Source of the DNA: CAVIQK01 sp963644945
GTDB taxonomy: Bacteria > Bacillota > Clostridia > Christensenellales > DTU072
NCBI GenBank assembly: GCA_963644945.1
Contig: CAVIQK010000005.1
Coordinates: 49,222 to 113,221, forward strand
Direction of reading: 5' to 3'
Length of the DNA stretch: 64,000 nt
Part shown: one piece after another, positions 45,592-54,412 of the stretch
Numbering within the stretch: position 1 is the stretch's first letter
Layout: each line of letters starts with the position of its first letter
Translations under genes and position numbers: made by a program
Notes under the pieces: model-generated
What the model was told of the DNA's origin: nothing
Seen by the model: only the letters and a program-made list of their open reading frames with translations
Databases searched by the model: none

Positions 45592-46780
45592 CTAATCTTG
45601 ATTTAATTGCATCAAGGAACGCTTCACTTGATACACCTTGAGGTACAACGCCTTCTTTTTCGTAATTTGCAACAAGATCTTTTGTCATAATATGATCTTC
45701 GGTTATAACGGCTATAGATTGTTTTTGCAATTCGTCGGCAAAAGCTATCAATTGTTGATTTTCGTTAATTTCACCATTCTTTTTCAATGCTCCTGCCCAT
45801 GCAAAAATTGTTGCCATAGGATTGGTGGACGTTTCTTCGCCTTTTAGATATCTATAATAATGTCTTGTAACGGTGCCATGTGCCGCTTCGTATTCGTAAC
45901 AACCATCGGGCGATACTAAAACGGATGTCATCATCGCAAGACTACCGAACGCCGCAGCAACCATATCGGACATAACATCTCCGTCATAATTCTTTAATGC
46001 CCAAATCATACCACCGCTAGAACGCATTATTCTAGCAACGGCATCGTCGATGAGGGTGTAAAAATATTCGATTCCTATTTCTTGAAACTTCTCTTTATAT
46101 TCGCTTTCGTACAAGTCATTAAAGATATCTTTGAATCTGTGATCGTAAGTTTTGGAAATGGTGTCTTTTGTAGCAAACCAAAGATCTTGTTTTGTAGAAA
46201 TTGCATAGTTAAAGCAACTCTTAGCAAAACTGGTTATGCTTTTATCGGTGTTGTGAATGGCTCGAACTACACCTGCATCCTTAAAATCAAAAACAGGCAT
46301 CGGTTCTGAACCGGGGACATCTAGATATACACGTCCTTCTTTTACTCTTGATTCTACTGCGGAATATACATCTCCGTATGCATGTCTAGCGACTGTGATA
46401 GGTTTTGTCCAACCGGGGACAAACTTCTTGGAACCGTCAACCATGATAGGAGCACGAAAAACTGTCCCGTCAAGGGCCGCTCTAATCGTCGCATTGGGAG
46501 ATTTCCACATTTTGGTCAAGCCGTATTCTTTTACTCTGTCGGCGTTGGGTGTGATAGTTGCACACTTGACTCCAATACGATATTTTTTTATGGCAGCGGC
46601 TGCTTCAACAGTAACATTATCTGCCGTTGCTTCTCTATTTCTTAGGGATAAATCATAATAGACTGTGTTGAGTTCAACAAAGGGAAGTATTAATTTTTCT
46701 TTAATAGATTTCCACAACACTCTAGTCATTTCATCTCCGTCAAGTTCTACTATCGGGGTAAGCATTTTAATTTTTTCCAC
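45578..46780 (-). CDS. icd: NADP-dependent isocitrate dehydrogenase
   Basis: The protein belongs to the homodimeric NADP-IDH group also found in eukaryotes: it starts IVELDGDEMTRVLWKSIKEKLILPF and contains ATITPNADRVKEYGL, SPNATIRAALDGTVFR, the Mg-binding DGDVMSDMVAAAFGSLAMMTSVL region and the NADP-binding AAHGTVTRHY. It makes 2-oxoglutarate and NADPH. The start is a GTG at 46780 with AAGGAG 9 nt upstream. The length of 400 residues is normal. Confidence 0.95.
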   Translation of the reverse strand: MEKIKMLTPIVELDGDEMTRVLWKSIKEKLILPFVELNTVYYDLSLRNREATADNVTVEAAAAIKKYRIGVKCATITPNADRVKEYGLTKMWKSPNATIRAALDGTVFRAPIMVDGSKKFVPGWTKPITVARHAYGDVYSAVESRVKEGRVYLDVPGSEPMPVFDFKDAGVVRAIHNTDKSITSFAKSCFNYAISTKQDLWFATKDTISKTYDHRFKDIFNDLYESEYKEKFQEIGIEYFYTLIDDAVARIMRSSGGMIWALKNYDGDVMSDMVAAAFGSLAMMTSVLVSPDGCYEYEAAHGTVTRHYYRYLKGEETSTNPMATIFAWAGALKKNGEINENQQLIAFADELQKQSIAVITEDHIMTKDLVANYEKEGVVPQGVSSEAFLDAIKSRLDAKY

Positions 46781-46793
46781 AATAAAAATCTCC

Positions 46794-47483
46794 TTACGAC
46801 TTAATTAAATCTTCTATGACTGTTTTTGCTATTAACAACCCCGCAGCGCTAGGGACAAACATTGCACTTGCGGGAGAATGCCTTCCATTATTACTAGAAA
46901 CAACTTCGGTGCGAGGTTGTTCGGTGGAGAATACGACTTTAACTCCTGACAAAATTCCTTGTTCTTTCAGTGCTTTTCGACACGCTTTAGCCAAGGGGCA
47001 GACGGTTGTTTTGGAAATATCGGCGACTTTTAACATTGTCGGATCGATTTTATTTCCCGTACCCATTGATGAAATAATTGGAATTTTACGATCAAGAGCA
47101 ATTTTTATAAGACCTACTTTTGAACTGACTGTGTCTATTGCATCTACGACATAATCAACATTTTCAAATATCTCGATCTCATCTCTAAAAAATAAATTAT
47201 AAGTTGTAACACTCGCATTAGGATTTATGGATAAAATCCTATCCTTCATTGCATCTATTTTTCTTTGCCCTATTGTATCCATAGTTGCAATAAGTTGGCG
47301 ATTTATATTACTTTCTTCTATCGTATCTGCATCAACCAACACAAAATTTCCGACACCGGTCCTTGCCAAAGCCTCTACACAAATGCCACCAACTCCACCA
47401 AGTCCTACTATAAGGACGGTTTTGTCTTTCAAAATTTGTGATGCACTTTTATATAAGACGTCAGAACGGGCAAATTGATTCAT
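46794..47483 (-). CDS. tcdA: ThiF/TcdA-like E1-type tRNA t6A dehydratase
   Basis: The ATP-binding motif GLGGVGGICVEALARTG is near residue 27, followed by DADTIEESNINRQ and ATMDTIGQRKIDAMKDRI, which match the TcdA/CsdL group that cyclizes t6A in tRNA to ct6A. The 229 residues are normal. ThiF or MoeB relatives cannot be fully excluded, but the lack of a CXXC zinc pair in a ThiF-like tail and the PLAKACRKALKEQGI region favour TcdA. It overlaps folA by 4 bp. TcdA would act on the product of the TsaB/TsaE pathway encoded at 54 kb. Confidence 0.87.
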   Translation of the reverse strand: MNQFARSDVLYKSASQILKDKTVLIVGLGGVGGICVEALARTGVGNFVLVDADTIEESNINRQLIATMDTIGQRKIDAMKDRILSINPNASVTTYNLFFRDEIEIFENVDYVVDAIDTVSSKVGLIKIALDRKIPIISSMGTGNKIDPTMLKVADISKTTVCPLAKACRKALKEQGILSGVKVVFSTEQPRTEVVSSNNGRHSPASAMFVPSAAGLLIAKTVIEDLIKS

Positions 47484-47980
47484 AAAGATTTTGGGTTTGA
47501 ATTTTTGTATGTTGTAAAACTTATTTTATAGCCATTATCTTCGATTTCTGTATCTTGGGCTACCAATTTCCAATCTTTTTGTTCATCAAGATTAGGGAAA
47601 AATACTTCCGCTTCACCGTCGGCAAACACTTTGGTAATGTATGCCGTATCACAATAAGGAAGCATCGTCCTATACATCATGGCTCCGCCTATTACAAAGA
47701 TCTCGTCAGTGTCATACTTTTTCAATTCTTCTAAAAGTTCCGGAAGGGTACGTGTCAAAATATATCCGTCGCCTTCTTCCAGCACATCCGAAAGCACGAT
47801 ATTTGTGCGATTTTTTAGAGGCTTGGATCCCGGGAAAGACAACAAAGTGTTTCCCCCCATTACAACAACTTTATTTAGGGTTTTTTCTCTAAAAAATTTC
47901 ATGTCTTCTTTTAGAGAAAACAGCAAACCGTTCTTTTTGCCTATGCCCCATTTTTCATCAACTGCTACAATCGTTTTCAT
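47480..47980 (-). CDS. folA: Dihydrofolate reductase
   Basis: DHFR regenerates tetrahydrofolate consumed by ThyA. The N-terminus MKTIVAVDEKWGIGKKNGLLFSLKEDMKFF has the Met20-loop-like WGIGKKNGL and the acidic active-site residue in the helix; VVMGGNTLLSFPGSKPLKNRTNIVLS and EIFVIGGAMMYRTMLPY follow. The length of 166 is normal. The start overlaps the thyA stop by one base. Confidence 0.95.
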   Translation of the reverse strand: MKTIVAVDEKWGIGKKNGLLFSLKEDMKFFREKTLNKVVVMGGNTLLSFPGSKPLKNRTNIVLSDVLEEGDGYILTRTLPELLEELKKYDTDEIFVIGGAMMYRTMLPYCDTAYITKVFADGEAEVFFPNLDEQKDWKLVAQDTEIEDNGYKISFTTYKNSNPKSL

Positions 47981-48810
47981 TATTCAGCCACAGGAATTTT
48001 TTTACCAAGAAGGTGATATTGATAGTTTTCGATATGTACGTCTTCTACCTTGAAATCATAAAAATCTTTTACATCTTCATTAATAGTGACTTCGGGAACA
48101 TCAAAGGGCGTTTTTTCAATAATTTCTTCGCAAATCGGAATATGTCTGTCGTAGATATGGGCATCTGCTATTACATGAACAAGTTCGCCTGCTTCTAAAC
48201 CTGAAACTTGTGCAAACATCTTAAGCAAAATTGCATATTGCGCTACATTCCAATTGTTGGCAACCAACATATCTTGACTTCTTTGGTTGAGAATACCGTT
48301 TAGGGTTTTTCCGGAAACATTAAATGTCATAGAATATGCACAAGGATACAAATTCATTTCGTGCAAATCTTGAAAATTGTAAATGTTTGTAAGTATTCTT
48401 CTAGATGTAGGATTATTTTTTAGATCATAAAGCACTCTATCGACTTGGTCAAACATTCCTTCTTTATATTGATGTTTTACACCCAACTGATAGCCGTATG
48501 CCTTGCCAATAGTACCGTCTTCACCGGTCCATTGGTCCCATATATGCGAGTGCAAATCCGATACTTTGTTAGATTTTTTTTGCCAAATCCATAAAAGTTC
48601 GTCAACGGCATTGACAAGATTTGTTTTTCTTAAAGTTATAATAGGAAATTCGTCCTTTAAGTTGTATCTATTTACCAAACAAAACTTTTTGATAGTATGT
48701 GCAGGAGTACCGTCTTCCCATTTTGGTCTAACGGGATAATCATCGTCTCTCACACCGTTTTGAAGGATATCTTTAATGTTTTGAATAAAAATCAAATCTG
48801 CTTTAGACAT
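47980..48810 (-). CDS. thyA: Thymidylate synthase ThyA
   Basis: ThyA methylates dUMP to dTMP with methylene-tetrahydrofolate. The catalytic Cys is in NLYPCAYSMTF (near residue 165), followed by LNQRSQDMLVANNWNVAQY and the HVIADAHIYDRHI region. The PCAY rather than PCH active site belongs to a recognised subgroup seen in Clostridia, so it is not a defect. The length is 276. GGAG lies upstream of the ATG. It is the first of seven tightly packed genes. Confidence 0.94.
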   Translation of the reverse strand: MSKADLIFIQNIKDILQNGVRDDDYPVRPKWEDGTPAHTIKKFCLVNRYNLKDEFPIITLRKTNLVNAVDELLWIWQKKSNKVSDLHSHIWDQWTGEDGTIGKAYGYQLGVKHQYKEGMFDQVDRVLYDLKNNPTSRRILTNIYNFQDLHEMNLYPCAYSMTFNVSGKTLNGILNQRSQDMLVANNWNVAQYAILLKMFAQVSGLEAGELVHVIADAHIYDRHIPICEEIIEKTPFDVPEVTINEDVKDFYDFKVEDVHIENYQYHLLGKKIPVAE

Positions 48811-48843
48811 AACAAATGCTCCATTGTTGATAATTTAAATACT

Positions 48844-48873
48844 ATATTACTCCAAAACGATGCTAGATGTCAA
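48844..48873 (-). promoter_or_regulatory. Promoter for the thyA-folA-tcdA-icd operon
   Basis: TTGACA (48868-48873), 18-nt spacer, TAATAT (48844-48849) on the minus strand, giving a leader of about 28 nt with a GGAG ribosome binding site. Confidence 0.75.
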
Positions 48874-48914
48874 ATAAAAGAAAATCATCTTCAACTACTT
48901 CTTTCAACTACAAG

Positions 48915-48943
48915 TTGACATATATATATTTTAATAGTAAAAT
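48915..48943 (+). promoter_or_regulatory. Promoter for the envelope glycolipid operon
   Basis: TTGACA (48915-48920), 17-nt spacer, TAAAAT (48938-48943) on the plus strand, divergent from the thyA promoter. Confidence 0.75.
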
Positions 48944-48995
48944 ATATTTTGCTTTTATGGTAAAAATACAATTGCAATGATGCAAAGGAATGAGC

Positions 48996-50177
48996 ATGGA
49001 AGAAAATCAAAATACTATCTCTGAAGAACCCGAAAAATCTACAGAAGATCAATCTCAGGAGATTCAAAACCCTACGGCTCAAAAGAAAAGTTCACCTAAA
49101 AAAACTTTTTGGAAAGTTGTATTTTTTATCATACTTTTTGGTTTGACGTTTTTTGCCGTATTTCAAATCACATCAAGTCTTTCGGGAGGATCTGTTGCCT
49201 CTTTTCAAAAAGTCATATCTCAACTGCATCCCGGATATTTTGTGTTGATGATTGGTGTTGCTATACTGTTAATTTTTTCTAATGCACTAATATATTCTGT
49301 ACTTGCCAAAATCTGTAACGGCAAATTCGATTATGGTACTTGCTTGAAAAATGGGATTATTGGTAAATTTTATGACAATATTACACCGTTCAGCACAGGC
49401 GGACAACCTTTCCAAGCATATTATTTTCACAACAAAGGATATCGCTCCGATGTCGCCACGTCTATCCCTGTAGTCAAATATATAATACAGTTGGTGTCGT
49501 GGATTTTCGTATCGCTAATTTTGTATATTGCAAATCACAATGTACTCGATACATTGCCACAAGCAACAAAATTAACTGTGAAAATTACAACTTATGTAGG
49601 AATCGGCATTGCATGTCTTGCTCCTATTATCGTCGTTTTATTCTCAATTTTCCCAAAATTCACATCTAAGATTTTGGCATTTTTCATCAAACTCGGAGTC
49701 AAATTAAAGTTAATACATCATCCGGATAAAATCATTGCAAAAATCGAGGTTTTTATTGAAAATTATTCTTTTGCTTTCCAATCATGTTTTAAGAGACTGA
49801 CACAAATTCTTTTCGTGTTTTTGATATGCATTGTCGATTTCTTGATAACCATGTCTTTACCGTTTTTTGTACTAATCGCAATAGGCGGTGTGGAGCCTTC
49901 TCTAAAACTCGCTTACGATGTCATTACGCTCAATGCTTATTCTTTATTCGCTGCATCTTTGATCCCTACCCCTGGAAATACCGGAGCAATAGAAACCGCA
50001 TATTCAATGGTCTTTTCTACGGCAACACCGGATACAAGCATACTTGTCTATATAGTATTCGTTTGGCGATTTTTGACATATTACATTTATATTCTGTTCG
50101 GAGTAATCAGATTCATATATAGATTCATAAGGGATATGTATAGAAAACACAAAAAATCAAAAAGTATAGGTGCGTAA
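48996..50177 (+). CDS. UPF0104/MprF flippase-like integral membrane protein
   Basis: After a 40-residue charged cytosolic N-terminus there are about eight membrane segments with the flippase-like (lysylphosphatidylglycerol synthetase TM, UPF0104) signature: ITPFSTGGQPFQAYYFHNKGY and, late, ASLIPTPGNTGAIETAYSM. Such proteins flip or transfer lipids and are often paired with glycolipid glycosyltransferases, as here. The exact lipid is unknown. I use the ATG at 48996, with AAAGGA 6 nt upstream. The stop touches the next start (TAAATG). Confidence 0.85.
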   Translation: MEENQNTISEEPEKSTEDQSQEIQNPTAQKKSSPKKTFWKVVFFIILFGLTFFAVFQITSSLSGGSVASFQKVISQLHPGYFVLMIGVAILLIFSNALIYSVLAKICNGKFDYGTCLKNGIIGKFYDNITPFSTGGQPFQAYYFHNKGYRSDVATSIPVVKYIIQLVSWIFVSLILYIANHNVLDTLPQATKLTVKITTYVGIGIACLAPIIVVLFSIFPKFTSKILAFFIKLGVKLKLIHHPDKIIAKIEVFIENYSFAFQSCFKRLTQILFVFLICIVDFLITMSLPFFVLIAIGGVEPSLKLAYDVITLNAYSLFAASLIPTPGNTGAIETAYSMVFSTATPDTSILVYIVFVWRFLTYYIYILFGVIRFIYRFIRDMYRKHKKSKSIGA

Positions 50178-51359
50178 ATGGAAGAAAAACTCAAAATATT
50201 AGAAGTTGTAGATAATTGGTATCCTATTGTTGACGGAGTTGTGCAAGTCGTCAATAACTACGCAAAAACATTGAATAAAATTGCCGATTGTACGGTGCTT
50301 TGTCCTAAATACCCCAATACACCCAAGATTGAAGATTATCCAATTAGATATGTCCCTTCTATATCCGGTGGGAAATACGGAGTAAGACTCCCTCTTCCGT
50401 GGCTTGATTCAACACTTAAAAAATTTTTAGACGAGAGTCACTTCGATATAATTCACTTACATTCACCGGTCACGATGGCTAAGTACATTTTGAAATATGC
50501 TAAGAAGCATCACATTCCGGTGATAACAACAATTCACACACGTTATCACGAGGAAATAAATCGTTCGGTAAAAACTCCGTTTTTGCAACGTTTTGCATTA
50601 AATTTTCTACTTACTTCTCTTAGAAAAAGTGATTATATTTGGACGGTGGCAAACGGGATTTCGAATCTCGCAAACGACTTTTATAAAATCGACAAACCTT
50701 GCACGGTAATGCGCAATTGCACTGATTTTATTCCACCCGATGAAGACCAATTCCATACACTTTCTCATTCGATAAGGACAAAATATGGTATAAAAGATGA
50801 TGAAATAGTTTTGCTCGTTGTCGGAAGACTCGTAGTCGTAAAACGATTCGATGTGTGTATAGATGCGATAAAGATTCTAAAAAACAGCGGGATCAAAGTA
50901 AAACTTTTAATTGTCGGGGACGGAGATTATCGTCAACGACTCGAACACGAAGCAAAGAAAATGGACATATCTGACGAGGTTGTTTTTGCAGGAATGATAA
51001 GTGACAGAAATACTTTGGCATCTTACTATCTTGCATCCGATCTACTACTCTTTCCGTCAACATTTGATGCATCATCGCTTGTCCCTGTAGAAGCCGCCAG
51101 TGTCGGTTTACCATCTTTATGCGTAGAAGGTTCGACAACCGCAGAATCAATTATAGATAATCACAATGGTTATCTCTGCGACGGTTCTAAAGAAGGGTTT
51201 GCACAAAAAATCACCGAAATTCTCAACAATAAGACGACATATAATGAAGTAAGAAAAAACGCCAAGACAGAGTTATATCGCACATGGGAATCCAATGCAA
51301 ACGATGTACTTGAAGAATATAAAAAGACTATCGCTCAATATAATAATATTTGTGAGTAA
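50178..51359 (+). CDS. GT4-family glycosyltransferase, diacylglycerol-glucosyltransferase-like
   Basis: The two-Rossmann GT-B fold starts at ILEVVDNWYPIVDGVVQVVNNYAK; FDIIHLHSPVTMAKYILKYAKKHHIPVITTIHTRYHEE resembles 1,2-diacylglycerol 3-glucosyltransferases, and the donor-binding motif FDASSLVPVEAASVGLP is near residue 300. It probably adds sugar to diacylglycerol to make a glycolipid anchor. The sugar and linkage are not proven. It sits between a flippase-like protein and an LTA-synthase-like enzyme in one operon. Confidence 0.87.
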   Translation: MEEKLKILEVVDNWYPIVDGVVQVVNNYAKTLNKIADCTVLCPKYPNTPKIEDYPIRYVPSISGGKYGVRLPLPWLDSTLKKFLDESHFDIIHLHSPVTMAKYILKYAKKHHIPVITTIHTRYHEEINRSVKTPFLQRFALNFLLTSLRKSDYIWTVANGISNLANDFYKIDKPCTVMRNCTDFIPPDEDQFHTLSHSIRTKYGIKDDEIVLLVVGRLVVVKRFDVCIDAIKILKNSGIKVKLLIVGDGDYRQRLEHEAKKMDISDEVVFAGMISDRNTLASYYLASDLLLFPSTFDASSLVPVEAASVGLPSLCVEGSTTAESIIDNHNGYLCDGSKEGFAQKITEILNNKTTYNEVRKNAKTELYRTWESNANDVLEEYKKTIAQYNNICE

Positions 51360-51362
51360 AAG

Positions 51363-53411
51363 ATGACAACAAAAATATATAATCACGACCTTGATAACAA
51401 GCAAAATTTATATCCTATAATGCTATCAATTCCGATAATCGGTGTTCTTTATAAAACGATTACTTTTTTTAGCATGATTTTTGCCGACCATCCGTATTCT
51501 ATTGATTTTATTACCGGTATAAAAGTGGCTTTTTCGACATCATATATATGGCTTGGCATCATTGTCGCAATGTTGTCTTTTACCCTACTATATAAGACAA
51601 ACAAGAGCCGACTTTGGTATTTGATAGCATTTGACATCTTTTATACGATAAATTGCTATATTTATGTCTGCTATTATAGATATTTTAACGAATTCCCCTC
51701 AATATATGCACTTATGGTGCTGAAATCTACCAACAGCAGCATACCTAGTGATATATCAAATTTACTTGTCCCTATAGTCTCAATTGATATTGTGTACTTT
51801 AGCGATTTTATGCTTCTATGTATTGTCGGGTTTATTTATAAATATGTAGGCGGTGCAAAAATTTCTTATATATCAAAACTAAACAAACCTATTCAAAAAC
51901 AGGAAACGCAGCTCAATCCTACAAATTATTCAAAAAACCGTCGTATTTGCACATCTGCCTTTACAGTTGTAATTGCAATATTTATGATTTGTGCAATAAC
52001 TCTATCGATAGTCAACCCTCCTATCAATGTTGTTGACAACAGTTATATCTCAACATCCAAATACGAAAAATCAAGTAAGCGTATCAAATCTACCGTTGTT
52101 TCTCCTCTCGGAGTGTTCGCAGGAGATGTTGCCGACACTCTCTCAAATCTAACAACCAACTACACTCTTACGAATAGCGACATACAACTTATAACCGAAT
52201 ATTACGACAAAAAGAATTCAAACTATTCCATAACCGATTATTTTGGCAGATTAAAAGATAAAAACGTGATCTTTATTCAATTTGAGGCATTTGAAGATTT
52301 TGTTATAGGTAAAGAAATCAACGGACAAGAAATAACTCCAAATATAAATCGACTGCTGTCTAAATCCTATCATTTCACAAATGTAAGAGAAAACACAAAA
52401 CACGGAAATTCCTCCGATGCAGATATTTTATATGTCGGTGGTATGCTACCTGCGTCAAATGTATCGACATCCAACGGATACGGATACAATGTTTTTAACG
52501 GCACTCCTAAAATATTGAGAAATTATGGGTATAAATCTGCTTACTTCTCTTGTGATGAATTGTCCGCTTGGAATTATCTACCGCTTTCGATATCTATGGG
52601 ATACGATAATGTTGTATTTAATTTTGATCAAAGCAATCGTGTTAACACTTATATTTCCGACGAAAGCATGCTAGATCAAACCATAGAAAGATTACTTTCT
52701 TTTGGTTATGGAAATGAGAAGTTTTATTCACATTCAATAATATATTCAAACCACGCACCTTTCAAAATGCCTGAAAACATCAAAGCATTACTAGAACTTC
52801 CCGAAGAACTAAAAGGCACTTATACCGGCAATTATTTCCAGTCTGTGCATTATTCCGATAAATGTATAGGAGAGTTTATTGAAAAATTGGAAAGATCCGG
52901 ACTTTTGGAAAATTCTGTCGTTGTAATTGCCGGAGATCATAGAGGGCTTCATAAATATTTTGCAAACGACGTGGCAGAGGTTGCCGATAAGACACAAGAT
53001 ATATACGGATGGATACCAAAATCTGACGATGTACCGCTTGGAATTGTCATATATGATCCGTCTATGGATAAAGGGGAAACAATCGATACCATTTCGTCAC
53101 AAATCGATATTATGCCCACATTGATGTATCTACTAGGTGTCGATTATGATTTGTATAAAGATACGGCTATGGGTGTGCCTATTTTTATAAAACCTAATGT
53201 TTCTATTGATTCTTATTTAACATTTAGGGGCACAACTGATGAAATTATGGATAATTTGTATTTATATTATGGATACGAAGTCGCAAGTTTGATATACAAA
53301 TCCGATTATTTCGGCGAAGAATATATAGACTCGCATGTAGTAAATGTCTATCACTACAACAACGAAGTCTCGCAGAATGTGTTTAAAAAGAAAAATTCAA
53401 AATCTAATTAA
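51363..53411 (+). CDS. Lipoteichoic-acid-synthase-like membrane phosphotransferase (alkaline phosphatase superfamily)
   Basis: Five hydrophobic segments occupy residues 15-215 and an extracellular sulfatase-fold domain follows. Metal and nucleophile positions: FIQFEAFEDF (Glu308), GNSSDADIL (nucleophile position Ser350, where LtaS has Thr in a GKTSD-type motif), SNHAPF and AGDHRG. LtaS polymerises glycerol phosphate onto a glycolipid anchor, fitting the upstream flippase and glycosyltransferase. The Ser at the Thr position is unusual. The stop overlaps the convergent rimI stop by 8 bp. Confidence 0.85.
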   Translation: MTTKIYNHDLDNKQNLYPIMLSIPIIGVLYKTITFFSMIFADHPYSIDFITGIKVAFSTSYIWLGIIVAMLSFTLLYKTNKSRLWYLIAFDIFYTINCYIYVCYYRYFNEFPSIYALMVLKSTNSSIPSDISNLLVPIVSIDIVYFSDFMLLCIVGFIYKYVGGAKISYISKLNKPIQKQETQLNPTNYSKNRRICTSAFTVVIAIFMICAITLSIVNPPINVVDNSYISTSKYEKSSKRIKSTVVSPLGVFAGDVADTLSNLTTNYTLTNSDIQLITEYYDKKNSNYSITDYFGRLKDKNVIFIQFEAFEDFVIGKEINGQEITPNINRLLSKSYHFTNVRENTKHGNSSDADILYVGGMLPASNVSTSNGYGYNVFNGTPKILRNYGYKSAYFSCDELSAWNYLPLSISMGYDNVVFNFDQSNRVNTYISDESMLDQTIERLLSFGYGNEKFYSHSIIYSNHAPFKMPENIKALLELPEELKGTYTGNYFQSVHYSDKCIGEFIEKLERSGLLENSVVVIAGDHRGLHKYFANDVAEVADKTQDIYGWIPKSDDVPLGIVIYDPSMDKGETIDTISSQIDIMPTLMYLLGVDYDLYKDTAMGVPIFIKPNVSIDSYLTFRGTTDEIMDNLYLYYGYEVASLIYKSDYFGEEYIDSHVVNVYHYNNEVSQNVFKKKNSKSN

Positions 53412-53850
53412 CTGAAAAATAATTCCATAAAATAACGGCATCTTCGGTACCGCCATAATAATGAGGTCTTATTCCCTTTTCTATAAATCCTGTTGATTGG
53501 TATAAGTGTCTTGCAATAACATTTGACTCACGAACTTCCAAACTTGCTGCTGTTATTCCACGAGTCTTGGCATACGCTATCATCTCACCAATAAGCGTCT
53601 TGCCTATCCCTTGATTCCTATATCCGTCTTTTACGGCAATATTCATTATTTCCGCTTCGTCAAAAATTTTGGCATAGCCTATAAAACCAACTACCTCATC
53701 GTCGATTGTAGCAACAAAATAATATTTTGACGAATCGGAAAATTCTGCCTCATATAATTTTAACGACCAACTATCGTCTTTGAAAGAATTTTTGGAAATT
53801 TCAAAAATTTCTTCAGCATCGTTAATTGTAGCAATTCTAACCTTGATCAT
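53404..53850 (-). CDS. rimI: RimI-like ribosomal-protein/TsaD-associated N-acetyltransferase
   Basis: This GNAT-fold protein has the acetyl-CoA loop GYRNQGIGKTLIGEMI and the C-terminal LEVRESNVIARHLYQSTGFIEKGIRPHYY, the RimI signature. RimI acetylates ribosomal protein S18 N-termini and is often encoded beside tsaB and tsaD. The start is the ATG at 53850, inside the end of tsaB; a longer frame upstream belongs to tsaB. tsaD, the usual next gene, is not here. Confidence 0.92.
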   Translation of the reverse strand: MIKVRIATINDAEEIFEISKNSFKDDSWSLKLYEAEFSDSSKYYFVATIDDEVVGFIGYAKIFDEAEIMNIAVKDGYRNQGIGKTLIGEMIAYAKTRGITAASLEVRESNVIARHLYQSTGFIEKGIRPHYYGGTEDAVILWNYFSVN

Positions 53851-54412
53851 TTTCTCGTTCTGCAGAAGATTTTTTTTGATAATACGGTTGAACAATTTTT
53901 GAAAATTCGCCTTTTTCTATTTTCTTGTCGGCGCATGCTATAAATTCTTTTAGGGTATTAGATTTGACGGCACACTTTTTGCCTTTATACTCATTGAGAT
54001 CTTTTATTGTGCCATTGAAATATCGGTCACAATCGTTGATTCTCTCCATAAAATAAAAATTGTCATGTTTGCAATCTAAATAGGATAGACAATCTTCGTC
54101 TATTGCTACCGCTTCTAACGACGTCACTGAAACTATCGGAGTTGAACACGCTCTTCTCAACGCAAGCGCCGTTGTGACGCCTATTCTAATTCCGGTAAAA
54201 GATCCGGGGCCGATAACTACGGCTATTGCATCCAAGTCGGCAAATTTTAATTTAGATTTTTCGAGTAAAGTCTCCACTTCTTTTAGTAGAGTTGCATTGT
54301 GTTTTTTCGCATCGTCTTTCCCGATAAATTTATAAATTTTAGATCCGTTGCATCGAATCGCTAATTGCAATTTTTCGGACGATGTATTGATATAAAGTAC
54401 ATTATTTAACAT
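53837..54412 (-). CDS. tsaB: tRNA t6A synthesis protein TsaB
   Basis: TsaB is the ASKHA-fold partner of TsaD in making t6A37 on ANN-decoding tRNAs. The N-terminus VLYINTSSEKLQLAI, the region HNATLLKEVETLLEKS and VVIGPGSFTGIRIGVTTALAL match the family. At 191 residues it is slightly shorter than usual. The start overlaps the TsaE end of the upstream fusion by 11 bp. It is transcribed from the FMN riboswitch promoter. Confidence 0.92.
   Translation of the reverse strand: MLNNVLYINTSSEKLQLAIRCNGSKIYKFIGKDDAKKHNATLLKEVETLLEKSKLKFADLDAIAVVIGPGSFTGIRIGVTTALALRRACSTPIVSVTSLEAVAIDEDCLSYLDCKHDNFYFMERINDCDRYFNGTIKDLNEYKGKKCAVKSNTLKEFIACADKKIEKGEFSKIVQPYYQKKSSAERENDQG

Noticed and set aside
47980..48810. 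ThyA active site PCAY as a damaged enzyme
   Set aside because: The PCAY form is a known ThyA subgroup and the QRS and downstream motifs are intact.
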